From Natronoarchaeum philippinense (lineage in GTDB: Archaea > Halobacteriota > Halobacteria > Halobacteriales > Natronoarchaeaceae), in NCBI RefSeq assembly GCF_900215575.1, contig NZ_OBEJ01000001.1:434001-498000 (forward strand): DNA of 64,000 bases. Reading direction: 5' to 3'. Below, piece after piece: positions 1 to 7,766 of the stretch (positions are counted from its first letter, which is position 1; every line of letters begins with the position of its first letter). A program made the position numbers and the translations under genes. The notes under the pieces were generated by a model that did no database searches, was not told the DNA's origin, and was given only the letters and a program-made list of their open reading frames with translations.

Positions 1-843
1 GGGCACCTCGGCGTCGAGGACATCACTGATCGGGCGTCTGACCGGCTCTGGGCGTGCTGCGAGGCGGCGTCCGGCCTCGTTGACGTCGACGACGCGGCCG
101 GTTCGATCGACGACGAAGACGCCGTCCCGCATGTTCTCGATGACTTTGTTCCGCGCGACGGGGACGATATCGAGCAGTTCGAATCGCGCGACGCCGAAGA
201 GGAATCCGACGACTTTGACCGTGCTGGTCAGCGGCAGCGGGTCGATCGGGACGAGTCCGAGCCACCAGACGGCTTCGCCGACCAACACGAGCACGATGCT
301 GCCGACGAGAATCGTCGACTGTTTGAGAAACGCTCGCTGGGTCAGCGACAGATCCAGCAGTAGATAGATGCCGACGATGAGATAGCCCACTGCGACCGAC
401 GCGAACAGCCAGTAGAGCGGTCCAAAATGGGGGACGAGCAGGTTCGCTGCGGCGTCGTACTCGTAGCCGTAAAACAGACCGTGGGCGTCGTTCGTCCAGA
501 CGAGCAACTGCGAGAGCACCGGCACCGCGGCGATTGCGGCGCCGGTCCGGTAGGTCAGCCACTCCTCGTGGTCGGTGTACTCGATGGCGGTGATCATGTA
601 GCCCGCGGCCATGAACGTCATCGGGACGAACCGCCAGTTCCACCAGAATAGCTTGGCCGAGAGATCCGTCGACACGAGCTGGACGATGTAGACGGCCGAG
701 AGAAGTATCAGCCCCGCAACGTCGAAAATGAACCCGGTGGCGCCTCGCCGGTCCCGGTAGCGCCACAGTCTGGCGACGAGGGCGACGCTGACCAGCAGGG
801 CCAGCACGTACGGGACGACGTAGTGCGTGTATTCGAGTGCCAT
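1..843 (-). CDS. Sensor histidine kinase, 7TM N-terminal part (partial, runs off window edge)
   Basis: The reverse strand is open from an ATG at 843 to the window edge (281 residues visible). About seven hydrophobic helices fill residues 5-225, matching the haloarchaeal 7TM histidine kinase N-terminal domain, and a PAS-like segment follows (ENMRDGVFVVDRTGRVVDVN). The kinase core would lie beyond the edge. The likely role is membrane signal sensing feeding a response regulator, with the ligand unknown. A full-length paralogue with the same architecture sits at 33291-35078. An AT-rich stretch at 940-980 probably carries the promoters for this gene and the divergent mutY. The family is fairly sure; a kinase domain is inferred, not seen. 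Confidence 0.85.
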   Translation of the reverse strand, partial: MALEYTHYVVPYVLALLVSVALVARLWRYRDRRGATGFIFDVAGLILLSAVYIVQLVSTDLSAKLFWWNWRFVPMTFMAAGYMITAIEYTDHEEWLTYRTGAAIAAVPVLSQLLVWTNDAHGLFYGYEYDAAANLLVPHFGPLYWLFASVAVGYLIVGIYLLLDLSLTQRAFLKQSTILVGSIVLVLVGEAVWWLGLVPIDPLPLTSTVKVVGFLFGVARFELLDIVPVARNKVIENMRDGVFVVDRTGRVVDVNEAGRRLAARPEPVRRPISDVLDAEVP

Positions 844-1090
844 CTGGGTGTCGTAGCGCTTACGCCGACGAGCCGGTGGAACGGCAGTCGTCGAGTTGAG
901 TGCGTCGCCGGCGGTCTATCCGGTGGTTGGACTCCGTTAGTAAAAAATCACCCTTCATAAATTATAAATTCGTATATCATTGTGACCATCCCGGTCGCGC
1001 GACGACGCATCGCAAACACGATGCCGCCCGGCCCGACCCACGGCGCCGGGAACCGCCAGACCCAAATCCGGCAGGCCCAACCATTCCCTG

Positions 1091-2008
1091 ATGAGCGAGT
1101 CCCCGGAGCTGCTGCCGGACGACGCCGACGCCGTCCGTACTGCCCTCGTCGAGTGGTACGAGGCGTCCCACCGGTCGTTCCCGTGGCGCGAGACGACCGA
1201 CCCCTACGAGATCCTCGTCTCCGAAGTGATGAGCCAGCAGACGCAACTCTCCCGGGTCGAAACGGCGTGGGCCGAGTTTCTGGAGCGGTGGCCGACTGCC
1301 GCCGATCTCGCGGCCGCCGATCGATCCGAGGTCGTGGCGTTCTGGACCGACCACAGCCTCGGCTACAACAACCGGGCGCGCTACCTCCACGAGGCGGCCG
1401 GACAGGTCGTCGACGACCACGGCGGCGAGTTCCCCGAGACGCCAGAGGGGCTCCAAGACCTGCAAGGCGTCGGCCCCTACACCGCCAACGCGGTGGCGAG
1501 TTTCGCGTTCAACAACGGCGACGCCGTCGTCGACACCAACGTCAAGCGCGTGCTGTATCGAGCGTTCGACGTGCCCGACGACGACGCCGCGTTCGAGGAC
1601 GCCGCCGCCGAACTCATGCCCGAAGGCCGATCCCGCGTCTGGAACAACGCGATCATGGAACTCGGCGGGGTGGCCTGCGAAAAGACGCCGTCGTGCGACG
1701 AGGCGGGCTGTCCGTGGCGACAGTGGTGTCACGCCTACGAGACTGGTGATTTCACCGCGCCGGACGTTCCGACCCAGCCGAGTTTCGAGGGGAGCCGTCG
1801 GCAGTTCCGGGGGCGCGTCGTGAAACTGCTGGGCGAGTACGATGAACTCGGACTCGACGAGATCGGCCCGCGGATCCGCGTCGACTACGCGCCAGAGGGC
1901 GAGTACGGTCGAGAGTGGTTACGCGGCCTGCTCGACGACCTCGAAGACGACGAACTTGTCGAGGTCGAGGAGCGCGAGAACGGCGTCGTCGCGCGACTGC
2001 AGCGGTAG
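1091..2008 (+). CDS. mutY: A/G-specific adenine glycosylase MutY
   Basis: This base-excision repair enzyme removes adenine mispaired with 8-oxoguanine or G. The HhH-GPD core carries the catalytic Glu in SEVMSQQTQ (E45), the helix-hairpin-helix LQGVGPYTANA (about 124-134) and the catalytic Asp in VVDTNVKRV (D148). Four cysteines (196, 202, 207, 213) form the [4Fe-4S] loop, with spacing C-x5-C-x4-C-x5-C rather than the textbook x6/x2/x5. At 305 residues it is shorter than bacterial MutY. The C-terminal 85 residues do not show the NUDIX-like 8-oxoG recognition domain and look more like a small acidic winged-helix segment. The start follows a short gene-free AT-rich region. Confidence 0.95.
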   Translation: MSESPELLPDDADAVRTALVEWYEASHRSFPWRETTDPYEILVSEVMSQQTQLSRVETAWAEFLERWPTAADLAAADRSEVVAFWTDHSLGYNNRARYLHEAAGQVVDDHGGEFPETPEGLQDLQGVGPYTANAVASFAFNNGDAVVDTNVKRVLYRAFDVPDDDAAFEDAAAELMPEGRSRVWNNAIMELGGVACEKTPSCDEAGCPWRQWCHAYETGDFTAPDVPTQPSFEGSRRQFRGRVVKLLGEYDELGLDEIGPRIRVDYAPEGEYGREWLRGLLDDLEDDELVEVEERENGVVARLQR

Positions 2009-2027
2009 CGCCGGAACAGCTGCAGAC

Positions 2028-3812
2028 TCACTCGCTCGCCTGCGCTTCGGCGTCGACCAGCGACGCCGGGTTCACGGTATCGTACTTGACGATCGATGCG
2101 AAGACATCGTCTTCCATGGCGGAGCGGTTGCCCGACGTGACGCCGTAGGCGTCCTCGTCGCCGAATCGCGTTGCCACGAATCGGCGCGCGACGAGGGCTT
2201 TCCGTCCGTTCTCTTCCTCGTCGATCTGCCACTGCGCTTCGCCGAGGAGCAACGCCGCCGTAACGACATCGAAGAGCAGGTCCGACAGTCGCTTGGCGTG
2301 GTACTGCGCGTAGTCCTCGTCCTCGACAGCGAGCGTTCCCAGCGCGTCCTGCAGGTCGCGGAACGCCGACTTCACCTCGGCGGCGATCGGTTCGAGCGCT
2401 GGATGGTCGACGGCGTCGAGTTTCTCCCGGACGTAGGGGAGCAGCGCTTCGTGGGCGTTCTCCCGGTTCAGCGCGCGAAGCACGTCGAGCGCGAGGATGT
2501 TCGAGGGACCCTCCCAGATCGGGAGCACCTGCGCGTCCCGCAGCAGACGTTCGGTCGTGTGCTCCCGGACGTAGCCGTTCCCGCCCAGAATCTCCATCGC
2601 GTAGGAGGTCGTGTCGACTGCCATCCGGGCCGTCTTGTACTTCGCTATGGGCACGAACAGGCGCATCAGCTGGTAGGCCGCGGATTCGTCCTCACCGGTG
2701 CGTTCGCGCTCGTCGTACACCCTCGCGGCCTCGAAGGAAAACGCCACCGCAGCCTCGTAATCGACCGCCATATCAACGAGGTCGCGACGCAACAGCGGGT
2801 ACTCCTCGATCGGGGTGCCGAACGCCTCGCGGTTGGCGGCCCGGACCTTCGCCTCCAAGAGTGCCCGCCCCATGACGCCGATAGCGCCCGTGGCGTTCGT
2901 CAGCCGCTCGAAGTTCATCATCTCGGCCATGTACTTGAACCCTGCCTGCTCCTCGCCGACGAGATACGCCTCGGCGCCTTGGAACTCGATCTCGCCCGTC
3001 GGGACGGAGATTGTACCGAGCTTGTCCTTCAACCGGCGGAAGTGCGAGTCGTTGACCTCGCCGCTTGGCTTCGTTCGGGGAACGAGAAACAGCGACAGCC
3101 CGGCGGTGCCCTCGGGCGCGTCCGGCGTTCGCGCGAGTGCGAGCGCGCCCTCGGCGTCGATGTTCGAACAGAACCACTTCTCGCCGTACAGTTCGTACAC
3201 GCCGTCTTCGTCGGTACTCTCGGCGCGCACCTCGTTTGCTCCCACGTCGGAGCCGCCCTGTTCCTCGGTGAGAAACATCGCCCCCTCGATGTGGTCTTCG
3301 AGGTTGCGGGCGGTCAGCCCCTCGAAGTACTCCCCGAGGTCGCCGTCGTCGAACTTGTCGAGCACGATGGCGGCGCCGGTCGTCATCGAGACGGGACAGC
3401 AAAAGCCGCTGTCGACGTACGACAGCAGCGCTTGCATCGTGAGCGTGTGACTCAGTCCGACCGGCTCCTCTCGGTCCGGCGGCGCGTGAAAGGCGTCGTG
3501 GGTGACGCCGAACTGCTCGTAGACAATCTCCTCTTGCTCGTGGACCAGTGGGTGGTATTCGACCTCGTTGCGCCGGTTGCCGTACTTGTCGAACGACCGG
3601 AGTTCGTGGCCCGCTTCGTCGATGCGGTCGGCCGTGTCGGCCATGCGATGTCCGAGGACAGCGCCAAACTCCGAGAGGACGCCGTCGGCCCACTCGAACT
3701 CGTCGTCCGGGTAGATTCGCCGTGCCTCGAACTGCAGCGTCCGGTCCAGTTCCCAGTAGTTGCAGTCCCGCCCCTCGTCGAGGTTCCCGTAGTCGATCGC
3801 ATCCGAGGACAT
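2028..3812 (-). CDS. Acyl-CoA dehydrogenase family protein (AidB-like)
   Basis: This 594-residue flavoprotein has the acyl-CoA dehydrogenase fold. It shows an FAD/substrate-binding middle segment (MFLTEEQGGSDVGANEVRA) and the C-terminal family signature EILGGNGYV...RDAQVLPIWEGPSNIL, which is closest to the AidB branch. AidB proteins are longer than classical acyl-CoA dehydrogenases (about 540 versus 380 residues), in line with this length. The frame is open to 3929, but the ATG at 3812 is preferred because family-like sequence begins there and the upstream residues are low-complexity and overlap the divergent promoter region. The substrate is unknown: fatty acyl-CoA oxidation or an alkylation-response role are both possible. 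It is convergent with mutY. Confidence 0.9.
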   Translation of the reverse strand: MSSDAIDYGNLDEGRDCNYWELDRTLQFEARRIYPDDEFEWADGVLSEFGAVLGHRMADTADRIDEAGHELRSFDKYGNRRNEVEYHPLVHEQEEIVYEQFGVTHDAFHAPPDREEPVGLSHTLTMQALLSYVDSGFCCPVSMTTGAAIVLDKFDDGDLGEYFEGLTARNLEDHIEGAMFLTEEQGGSDVGANEVRAESTDEDGVYELYGEKWFCSNIDAEGALALARTPDAPEGTAGLSLFLVPRTKPSGEVNDSHFRRLKDKLGTISVPTGEIEFQGAEAYLVGEEQAGFKYMAEMMNFERLTNATGAIGVMGRALLEAKVRAANREAFGTPIEEYPLLRRDLVDMAVDYEAAVAFSFEAARVYDERERTGEDESAAYQLMRLFVPIAKYKTARMAVDTTSYAMEILGGNGYVREHTTERLLRDAQVLPIWEGPSNILALDVLRALNRENAHEALLPYVREKLDAVDHPALEPIAAEVKSAFRDLQDALGTLAVEDEDYAQYHAKRLSDLLFDVVTAALLLGEAQWQIDEEENGRKALVARRFVATRFGDEDAYGVTSGNRSAMEDDVFASIVKYDTVNPASLVDAEAQASE

Positions 3813-3911
3813 CTTACGTGATAGTTGATGCAGAATGGGATAAAGTGCTCCCCCTGAGCCGACTGACCGAGAGACCAAACGTATTCCTCGGTCCCGGACG
3901 ACGAACCGCGC

Positions 3912-4487
3912 ATGTCCGACGCACCACACGTCGTTGCGATCTGTGGCAGTCTCAGAGAGGAAAGCTACACGCGAACGGCGCTCGGCGTCGCGCTCGACGC
4001 CGCCGGCCGGGCTGGCGCGACGACGGAGTTGCTCGACCTCCGCGCGCTCGACCTACCTGTGTTTGACGCCGACGCGCAGGACGCCGGCGACGCTCCCGAA
4101 CTTACGCGTGCAGTCCGCGAGGCCGACGCCGTGCTCCTCGGGACGCCGATGTACCACGGCTCGTACTCGTCGGTGCTCAAGACCGCACTCGACTACTGCG
4201 GATTCGACGAGTTCGAAGACAAAACCATCGGGCTGCTCGCGGTGTCTGGCGGTCGGTTCCCGGTGACGGCGCTGGATCATCTGCGGTCCGTCTGCCGGGC
4301 GCTCGATGCGTGGGTCCTGCCGTATCAGGCGGTCGTCCCGCAGGCCTATCAGGCAATCGAGGACGGCGATGTCACCGACGAGGAACTGAGAGAGCGCGTT
4401 GAGACGCTCGGGCGGCGCGTCGTCCAGTACGCCAGCATCGAGGCCGATCCGGAGTCCTTCGAGAGCGAGGAGAACGTCGGCGCCTGA
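3912..4487 (+). CDS. NADPH-dependent FMN reductase family protein
   Basis: This 191-residue flavodoxin-fold protein has the FMN phosphate-binding motif GSLREESYTR (about 13-22) and the second FMN loop GTPMYHGSYSS (about 77-87), both typical of NADPH-dependent FMN reductases and azoreductase/chromate-reductase relatives. It is a cytoplasmic redox enzyme whose physiological acceptor cannot be told from the sequence. The start lies 100 nt from the divergent AidB-like gene, and a TATA-like stretch (gtattcc) lies about 30 nt before the ATG. A Yip1-type membrane protein follows 140 nt downstream. The family assignment is strong. Confidence 0.9.
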   Translation: MSDAPHVVAICGSLREESYTRTALGVALDAAGRAGATTELLDLRALDLPVFDADAQDAGDAPELTRAVREADAVLLGTPMYHGSYSSVLKTALDYCGFDEFEDKTIGLLAVSGGRFPVTALDHLRSVCRALDAWVLPYQAVVPQAYQAIEDGDVTDEELRERVETLGRRVVQYASIEADPESFESEENVGA

Positions 4488-4563
4488 GAAGACTCTCTCC
4501 GCGGCCGTCGCATGGACCGCCGGAGGGCAACGTTTTATCGGACGCGGCCCCACCGTCCAGTCG

Positions 4564-4629
4564 ATGACCGAGCGTGTGCCGGACCGACGGGGCGGGAGAC
4601 GCTATCGAACGCGGGGGCGAGGCTCGTGA
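4564..4629 (+). CDS. Candidate 21-codon upstream ORF (leader peptide)
   Basis: A TATA-like box (cgttttatcgg, about 4530-4540) predicts transcription starting near 4560, and the first ATG after it opens this 21-codon ORF. The peptide is strongly Arg-rich (8 Arg). Its TGA stop (4627-4629) overlaps a GTG (4626-4628) that is the best internal start of the Yip1-type protein in the other frame, giving a GTGA overlap typical of translational coupling. It is not conserved sequence that I recognise, so it may be a regulatory leader or a chance ORF. Confidence 0.35.
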   Translation: MTERVPDRRGGRRYRTRGRGS

Positions 4630-5222
4630 GCGGCGTCGCCGACCGGCCGAGCGCCGGCGACGGGCTAGCCGCCACGCTGGCGCGGTCGTGGTTCGAGGTA
4701 CTCGTCGCGCCGCGGCGCTTCTTCCGCGAGCGCGTCGTTCCCGGCGATCAGGCGCCCGGCCTGCTGTTTGCGATGGGCGTCGTGCTGATCGTCCAGTCTA
4801 CCCGTGCCGCCACTGGCATCGCCGTCGGACCGGGCAATCCGGGCTCGATGGCGGCACAGGCCTTTTGGATCGCCGTCGCGGTGTTGTTCGTGACTCCCGC
4901 CGCGTTGCACCTGATCGCGGCCTTCCAGACGGTCTTGCTGATCCCGCTGGCGTCAGACCGGGGCGGCGTCAGCGAGACAGTTCAGATCCTTGCCTACGCC
5001 GCGGCGCCCTGCGCGCTCGCCGGCGTTCCCAGCGTCGAACTCCGCGCGCTGGTCGGCCTGTACGCCGCCGCGCTGTTGGCGATCGGCCTCTCGACGGTCC
5101 ATCGGATCGGTCTCGGTCGAAGCCTCCTCGTCGGAGCCGTCCCCGCATTCTTGAGTTACGGCCTCGGCTTCGGCGCCGTCGACGCCATCACGACGCTTTT
5201 GGCTCGCTGGTATATCATCTGA
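4626..5222 (+). CDS. Yip1-type multispanning membrane protein
   Basis: The product is an integral membrane protein of about 198 residues with five hydrophobic segments. It begins with the haloarchaeal Yip1-like pattern SWFEVLVAPRRFFRERV, followed by DQAPGLLFAMGVVLIVQS. Yip1 proteins in archaea are of unknown function; the eukaryotic namesakes act in vesicle traffic. The frame is open from an ATG at 4512, but residues from that start look like noncoding sequence and the promoter lies inside it, so the GTG at 4626 is preferred. That GTG overlaps the stop of a small upstream ORF. A start at 4512 cannot be excluded. Confidence 0.75.
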   Translation: MSGVADRPSAGDGLAATLARSWFEVLVAPRRFFRERVVPGDQAPGLLFAMGVVLIVQSTRAATGIAVGPGNPGSMAAQAFWIAVAVLFVTPAALHLIAAFQTVLLIPLASDRGGVSETVQILAYAAAPCALAGVPSVELRALVGLYAAALLAIGLSTVHRIGLGRSLLVGAVPAFLSYGLGFGAVDAITTLLARWYII

Positions 5223-5405
5223 GTCCGACCATCGGTCGATTGCTTCCCGTGACGTGCCGAACCCTCGATGTCGCGACTGCGCGTTGGTGGTATTTTAGAT
5301 ATTCTCTCGGTGTTTCTAACATAAGGGGCAAATATCTGGTATACATTCAATATATGCAGAAAAATCTCGCCAGACTTTTATCGCACCGTAGTGTCCGATT
5401 TGACG
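5223..5405. other. AT-rich intergenic region with promoter for the HalOD1 gene
   Basis: This 180-nt stretch is much lower in GC than its surroundings (5290-5370 is rich in A/T runs) and shows no coding sequence. It ends in a TATA box about 28 nt before the ATG at 5406. Confidence 0.6.
5375..5380 (+). promoter_or_regulatory. TATA box of the HalOD1 gene
   Basis: The sequence cttttat lies 26-31 nt before the ATG at 5406, the distance expected for a leaderless haloarchaeal mRNA. It decides the start at 5406 over an in-frame TTG-type start at 5391. Confidence 0.6.
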
Positions 5406-5684
5406 ATGACATCCGCTCCGAACCGAGACGAGTCGGCATCCCGATCGCTGAGCGACGCCGTCGTCAAGGCGCTCGCGGACGCCGAGGACGCCGATCCGCT
5501 CGACCTCGATCCGCTGTACGAGGTAATCGACCCGGACGCGCTGGACGCGCTGTTCGCCCGGACCGGAGACGGCGACCGACGAGAGGGACGGGTCGAGTTC
5601 CGAGCGTCGGGCTATCACGTCGAAGTGACCAGCACGGGGCGGGTACACCTCACCAGTCTCGACGCGCTCGAAGCCGACGATTGA
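5406..5684 (+). CDS. HalOD1 output-domain protein
   Basis: This 92-residue acidic protein consists almost entirely of a HalOD1 domain, a haloarchaeal domain found alone or at the end of response-regulator proteins. The visible signature is VVKALADAEDADPLDLDPLYEVIDPDALDALF in the first half, then a small beta-rich half (RVEFRASGYHVEVTSTGRVHL). The function of the domain is not known; it is thought to be a signalling output module. It is monocistronic or paired with the HAD gene 50 nt downstream. Confidence 0.8.
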   Translation: MTSAPNRDESASRSLSDAVVKALADAEDADPLDLDPLYEVIDPDALDALFARTGDGDRREGRVEFRASGYHVEVTSTGRVHLTSLDALEADD

Positions 5685-5733
5685 GGACCGTTCTCACCGA
5701 AGTGCTCTTCTCGCACGCTGTCTAACGACGAGT

Positions 5734-6267
5734 ATGCTCGACTCCTACAGCGGTGTCGTCTACGACCTCGATGGCACCGTCGTCGATCTCGATGTCGACT
5801 GGGCCGCCGTCGCCACGGCCGTCGAAGGCGTCTACGCCGACGCCGGCATCGACGTTGATGGGCAGGGCCTGTGGGCCATGCTCAACGAGGCCGACGACCA
5901 CGGCATCCGCGGCCGGGTCGAGACAACTATCGCCGAGCACGAACGCGCCGGTGCGCGCTCCTCGACGGCGCTTCCGGCCAGCGAGGAACTCGCTGCGGTC
6001 GAACCGGTCGCCGTCTGTTCTCTCAACTGCGAGGCGGCCTGTCGGATCGCACTGGAGACTCACGACCTGTCGGACCACGTTAGGGCGGTGATCGGCCGGG
6101 ACAGCGTCTCGACGCACAAGCCCGATCCGGAGCCACTGCTTTCGGCCGTCGACCGGATCGACGTGTCGCCGTCGGACGCAGTGTTCATCGGCGATTCGGA
6201 GCGCGACGCCGTCACGGCCCGGCGCGCGGGCGTCGCGTACGTCGACGTGGCCGAGCGACGTGAGTGA
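5734..6267 (+). CDS. HAD-superfamily hydrolase (phosphatase-like)
   Basis: This 177-residue haloacid dehalogenase-fold hydrolase shows motif I DLDGTVVDLD (nucleophile Asp about 11), motif II CSLN in the Ser/Thr position (about 95), motif III Lys in KPDPEPL (about 131) and motif IV GDSERDA (about 147). The small cap and the KPDPEPL motif resemble phosphoglycolate/beta-phosphoglucomutase-type phosphatases, but the substrate is not predictable. It is a soluble cytoplasmic enzyme. The 3' end is 8 nt from the convergent UDG-like gene. Confidence 0.9.
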   Translation: MLDSYSGVVYDLDGTVVDLDVDWAAVATAVEGVYADAGIDVDGQGLWAMLNEADDHGIRGRVETTIAEHERAGARSSTALPASEELAAVEPVAVCSLNCEAACRIALETHDLSDHVRAVIGRDSVSTHKPDPEPLLSAVDRIDVSPSDAVFIGDSERDAVTARRAGVAYVDVAERRE

Positions 6268-6275
6268 GGAACGGC

Positions 6276-6935
6276 CTACCGCACCATGTACAGCTCGTCG
6301 TCGGCGAGAAACCGACTAAGGTCAGTCGTCTGCCGGTAATCGCCCGCGAGCATCGCCTGCAGTCGCGCGACGAGGCGCTCGTCGTCGGTGTCGGTCCACT
6401 CGGCAGGATCCCGAACCGGCACGATCAGGAAGCCGCTTCCCCGAACCTCGTCGGCGTGCAGGTCACGCATGTCCAGCGTCGAGCGTGCCGGCCGTGCGCT
6501 GTAGTTCTGTAGCACGTGCCGCGTCGCACGCTCGCCGACGGGGACCAGCACGTGCGCCGCGATGGCCCGAAGTTCGGCGTCGAAAAACGGCTCCAGTTGA
6601 GCGTAGTCGTCCTCGCTTGGCGACTCGCCCGCCGGACAGCACATGTGCAGATAGCTCAGAAACGCGTTCGACGGGTCGAGCGTCCCGTCGTCGGCGTCGG
6701 CCAGCAGCCCGACTTCGCGCAGAACGGTCTGCAGGCGCCGCCCGGCCGTCGAGTCGGTGAACGGAACGCCGGTCGCCGCGCCGCCGTGGACGCCCGGGTG
6801 ATCGCCGATCACGTGAAAGTCAGCGTTGGCGTCGCCGAACCCGAAGACTGCCTCGGGACCGTTCGACGAGCACGGTCGATCACAGGGCGGTTGCATGCCG
6901 AACGGGTTGCTCGTCCGGTCGGTTACGTTCTCCAC
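6276..6935 (-). CDS. Divergent uracil-DNA glycosylase superfamily protein (paralogue 1)
   Basis: This 219-residue protein starts at a GTG. The family-4-like motif A is altered (GDHPGVHGGAATGVPF, where family 4 has GEAPG...GxPF), and the N-terminal SNPFGM is shared with the paralogue at 24838-25470. The cysteines that hold the [4Fe-4S] cluster in family 4 UDGs are only partly kept here: there is a CDRPC pair near residue 18 and CC near 99, but the second ligand before the PYL-type motif is replaced (AQLEPFF). The usual motif B HPSP is absent (VRDPAEW). It is therefore probably a DNA-repair relative that has lost cluster or catalytic residues, and activity is doubtful. Confidence 0.75.
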   Translation of the reverse strand: MENVTDRTSNPFGMQPPCDRPCSSNGPEAVFGFGDANADFHVIGDHPGVHGGAATGVPFTDSTAGRRLQTVLREVGLLADADDGTLDPSNAFLSYLHMCCPAGESPSEDDYAQLEPFFDAELRAIAAHVLVPVGERATRHVLQNYSARPARSTLDMRDLHADEVRGSGFLIVPVRDPAEWTDTDDERLVARLQAMLAGDYRQTTDLSRFLADDELYMVR

Positions 6936-7036
6936 GGCGGAGGCCTTGGCCGGCAGTCGATAAAACGCCCGCGGTTCGGCGTCAACACTGCGTGTCAGAT
7001 GAGAACTTCGTCCTCACAGCCGTCGACCGGAACGCT

Positions 7037-7113
7037 AGGGCAGGGATTTGAACCACGGTCGTTCCCGTTCGCTCGCTAGCGCTCGCTCACCTCTCACTCT
7101 CTGGTTCAAATCC
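7037..7113. repeat. Copy of tRNA-Thr 3' end within a TTCAAATCC inverted repeat
   Basis: Positions 7037-7054 repeat 18 nt of the tRNA-Thr gene 3' end (7158-7175) exactly and in the same orientation. Its core ggatttgaacc (7044-7054) is matched by the perfect inverse ggttcaaatcc at 7103-7113, with a GC-rich loop containing cgctcgctagcgctcgc. A comparable element sits beside the tRNA-Ser gene. It may be an attachment-site remnant or a small hairpin repeat. Confidence 0.65.
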
Positions 7114-7154
7114 TACCGTCCACTCTTCGTCCTCACGTTCGTTCGAACAGAAGA

Positions 7155-7227
7155 GCCAGGGCAGGGATTTGAACCCTGGGAGTCTCGATTACAAGTCGAG
7201 TGCTTGAACCGCCCAAGCTCCCCTGGC
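7155..7227 (-). tRNA. tRNA-Thr (anticodon TGT)
   Basis: The reverse strand folds into a full cloverleaf of 73 nt: 7-bp acceptor GCCAGGG/CCCTGGC, D-stem GCTTG/CAAGC, anticodon stem CTCGA/TCGAG around loop CTTGTAA (anticodon TGT), 5-nt variable loop ACTCC and T-arm CAGGG-TTCAAAT-CCCTG. The CCA end is not encoded, as usual in archaea. No intron is present. Confidence 0.97.
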
Positions 7228-7238
7228 GCAGGTAGTCG

Positions 7239-7721
7239 TTAGCCGGGGTCCTTTGAGTGGTTTTCGTCTTGCAGTCGCTTTTCTAGTACGACGCGATGCG
7301 GGTCGTACCCCCGCCGATCGTAGAATCGTCGTGCCGCCTCGTTGGCGGCCATCACCTCGACTGAGACGACCTCGACGCCACTGGCTTCGAAATCGGCTTC
7401 CGCCCGATCGAGCAATAGCGCTCCGACGCCGGCGTCGCGGTAGGCCGGCCTGACGAAGAGATTCTGGACGACTCCGCGGTCGACGTTCGTCTGAAACTGA
7501 TCGGCCGCCCGCTCGAACGTGACGAAGCCGACGATAGAACTGCGCCCGCGAGCGACGAAGGCCTCGCCGGCGAGCGCGTGGCGCGTCAACGCCTCGCCAA
7601 TCACCGACCGGTTCGCCTCGGGCTGGATGTGTGTGCCGTGGCGGCGCTGCTCGTGGGCCAGTGTGACCCACAGTTCGGTAAGTTCCTCGATATCGTCGAC
7701 GGTCGGGCGTTCGATCTCCAT
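7239..7721 (-). CDS. GNAT-family N-acetyltransferase
   Basis: This 160-residue protein has the Gcn5-related acetyltransferase fold. Motif A with the acetyl-CoA pyrophosphate loop is visible as LFVRPAYRDAGVGALL (about 88-103), and motif B as EVMAANEAARRFYDRRGY (about 120-137), the typical end of the fold. The substrate is unknown. The ATG at 7721 is chosen because the fold begins directly after it (MEIERPTVDDI). The 3' end is 11 nt from the tRNA-Thr 5' end on the same strand, so the two could be cotranscribed. Confidence 0.88.
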   Translation of the reverse strand: MEIERPTVDDIEELTELWVTLAHEQRRHGTHIQPEANRSVIGEALTRHALAGEAFVARGRSSIVGFVTFERAADQFQTNVDRGVVQNLFVRPAYRDAGVGALLLDRAEADFEASGVEVVSVEVMAANEAARRFYDRRGYDPHRVVLEKRLQDENHSKDPG

Positions 7722-7766
7722 CCTGCGCTGTCTCAGCGTCGGCGTCCGCGCCGATCCCACCGCTGG

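Noticed and set aside
1842-3821. Long plus-strand open frame antisense to the AidB-like gene
   Set aside because: Codon composition and composition of the translation (many Arg/Val/Leu) are those of a frame shadow of the real reverse-strand gene; no motif.
7037-7113. A second complete tRNA gene
   Set aside because: Only the T-arm/acceptor 3' part is present; no anticodon arm or 5' acceptor half can be folded.
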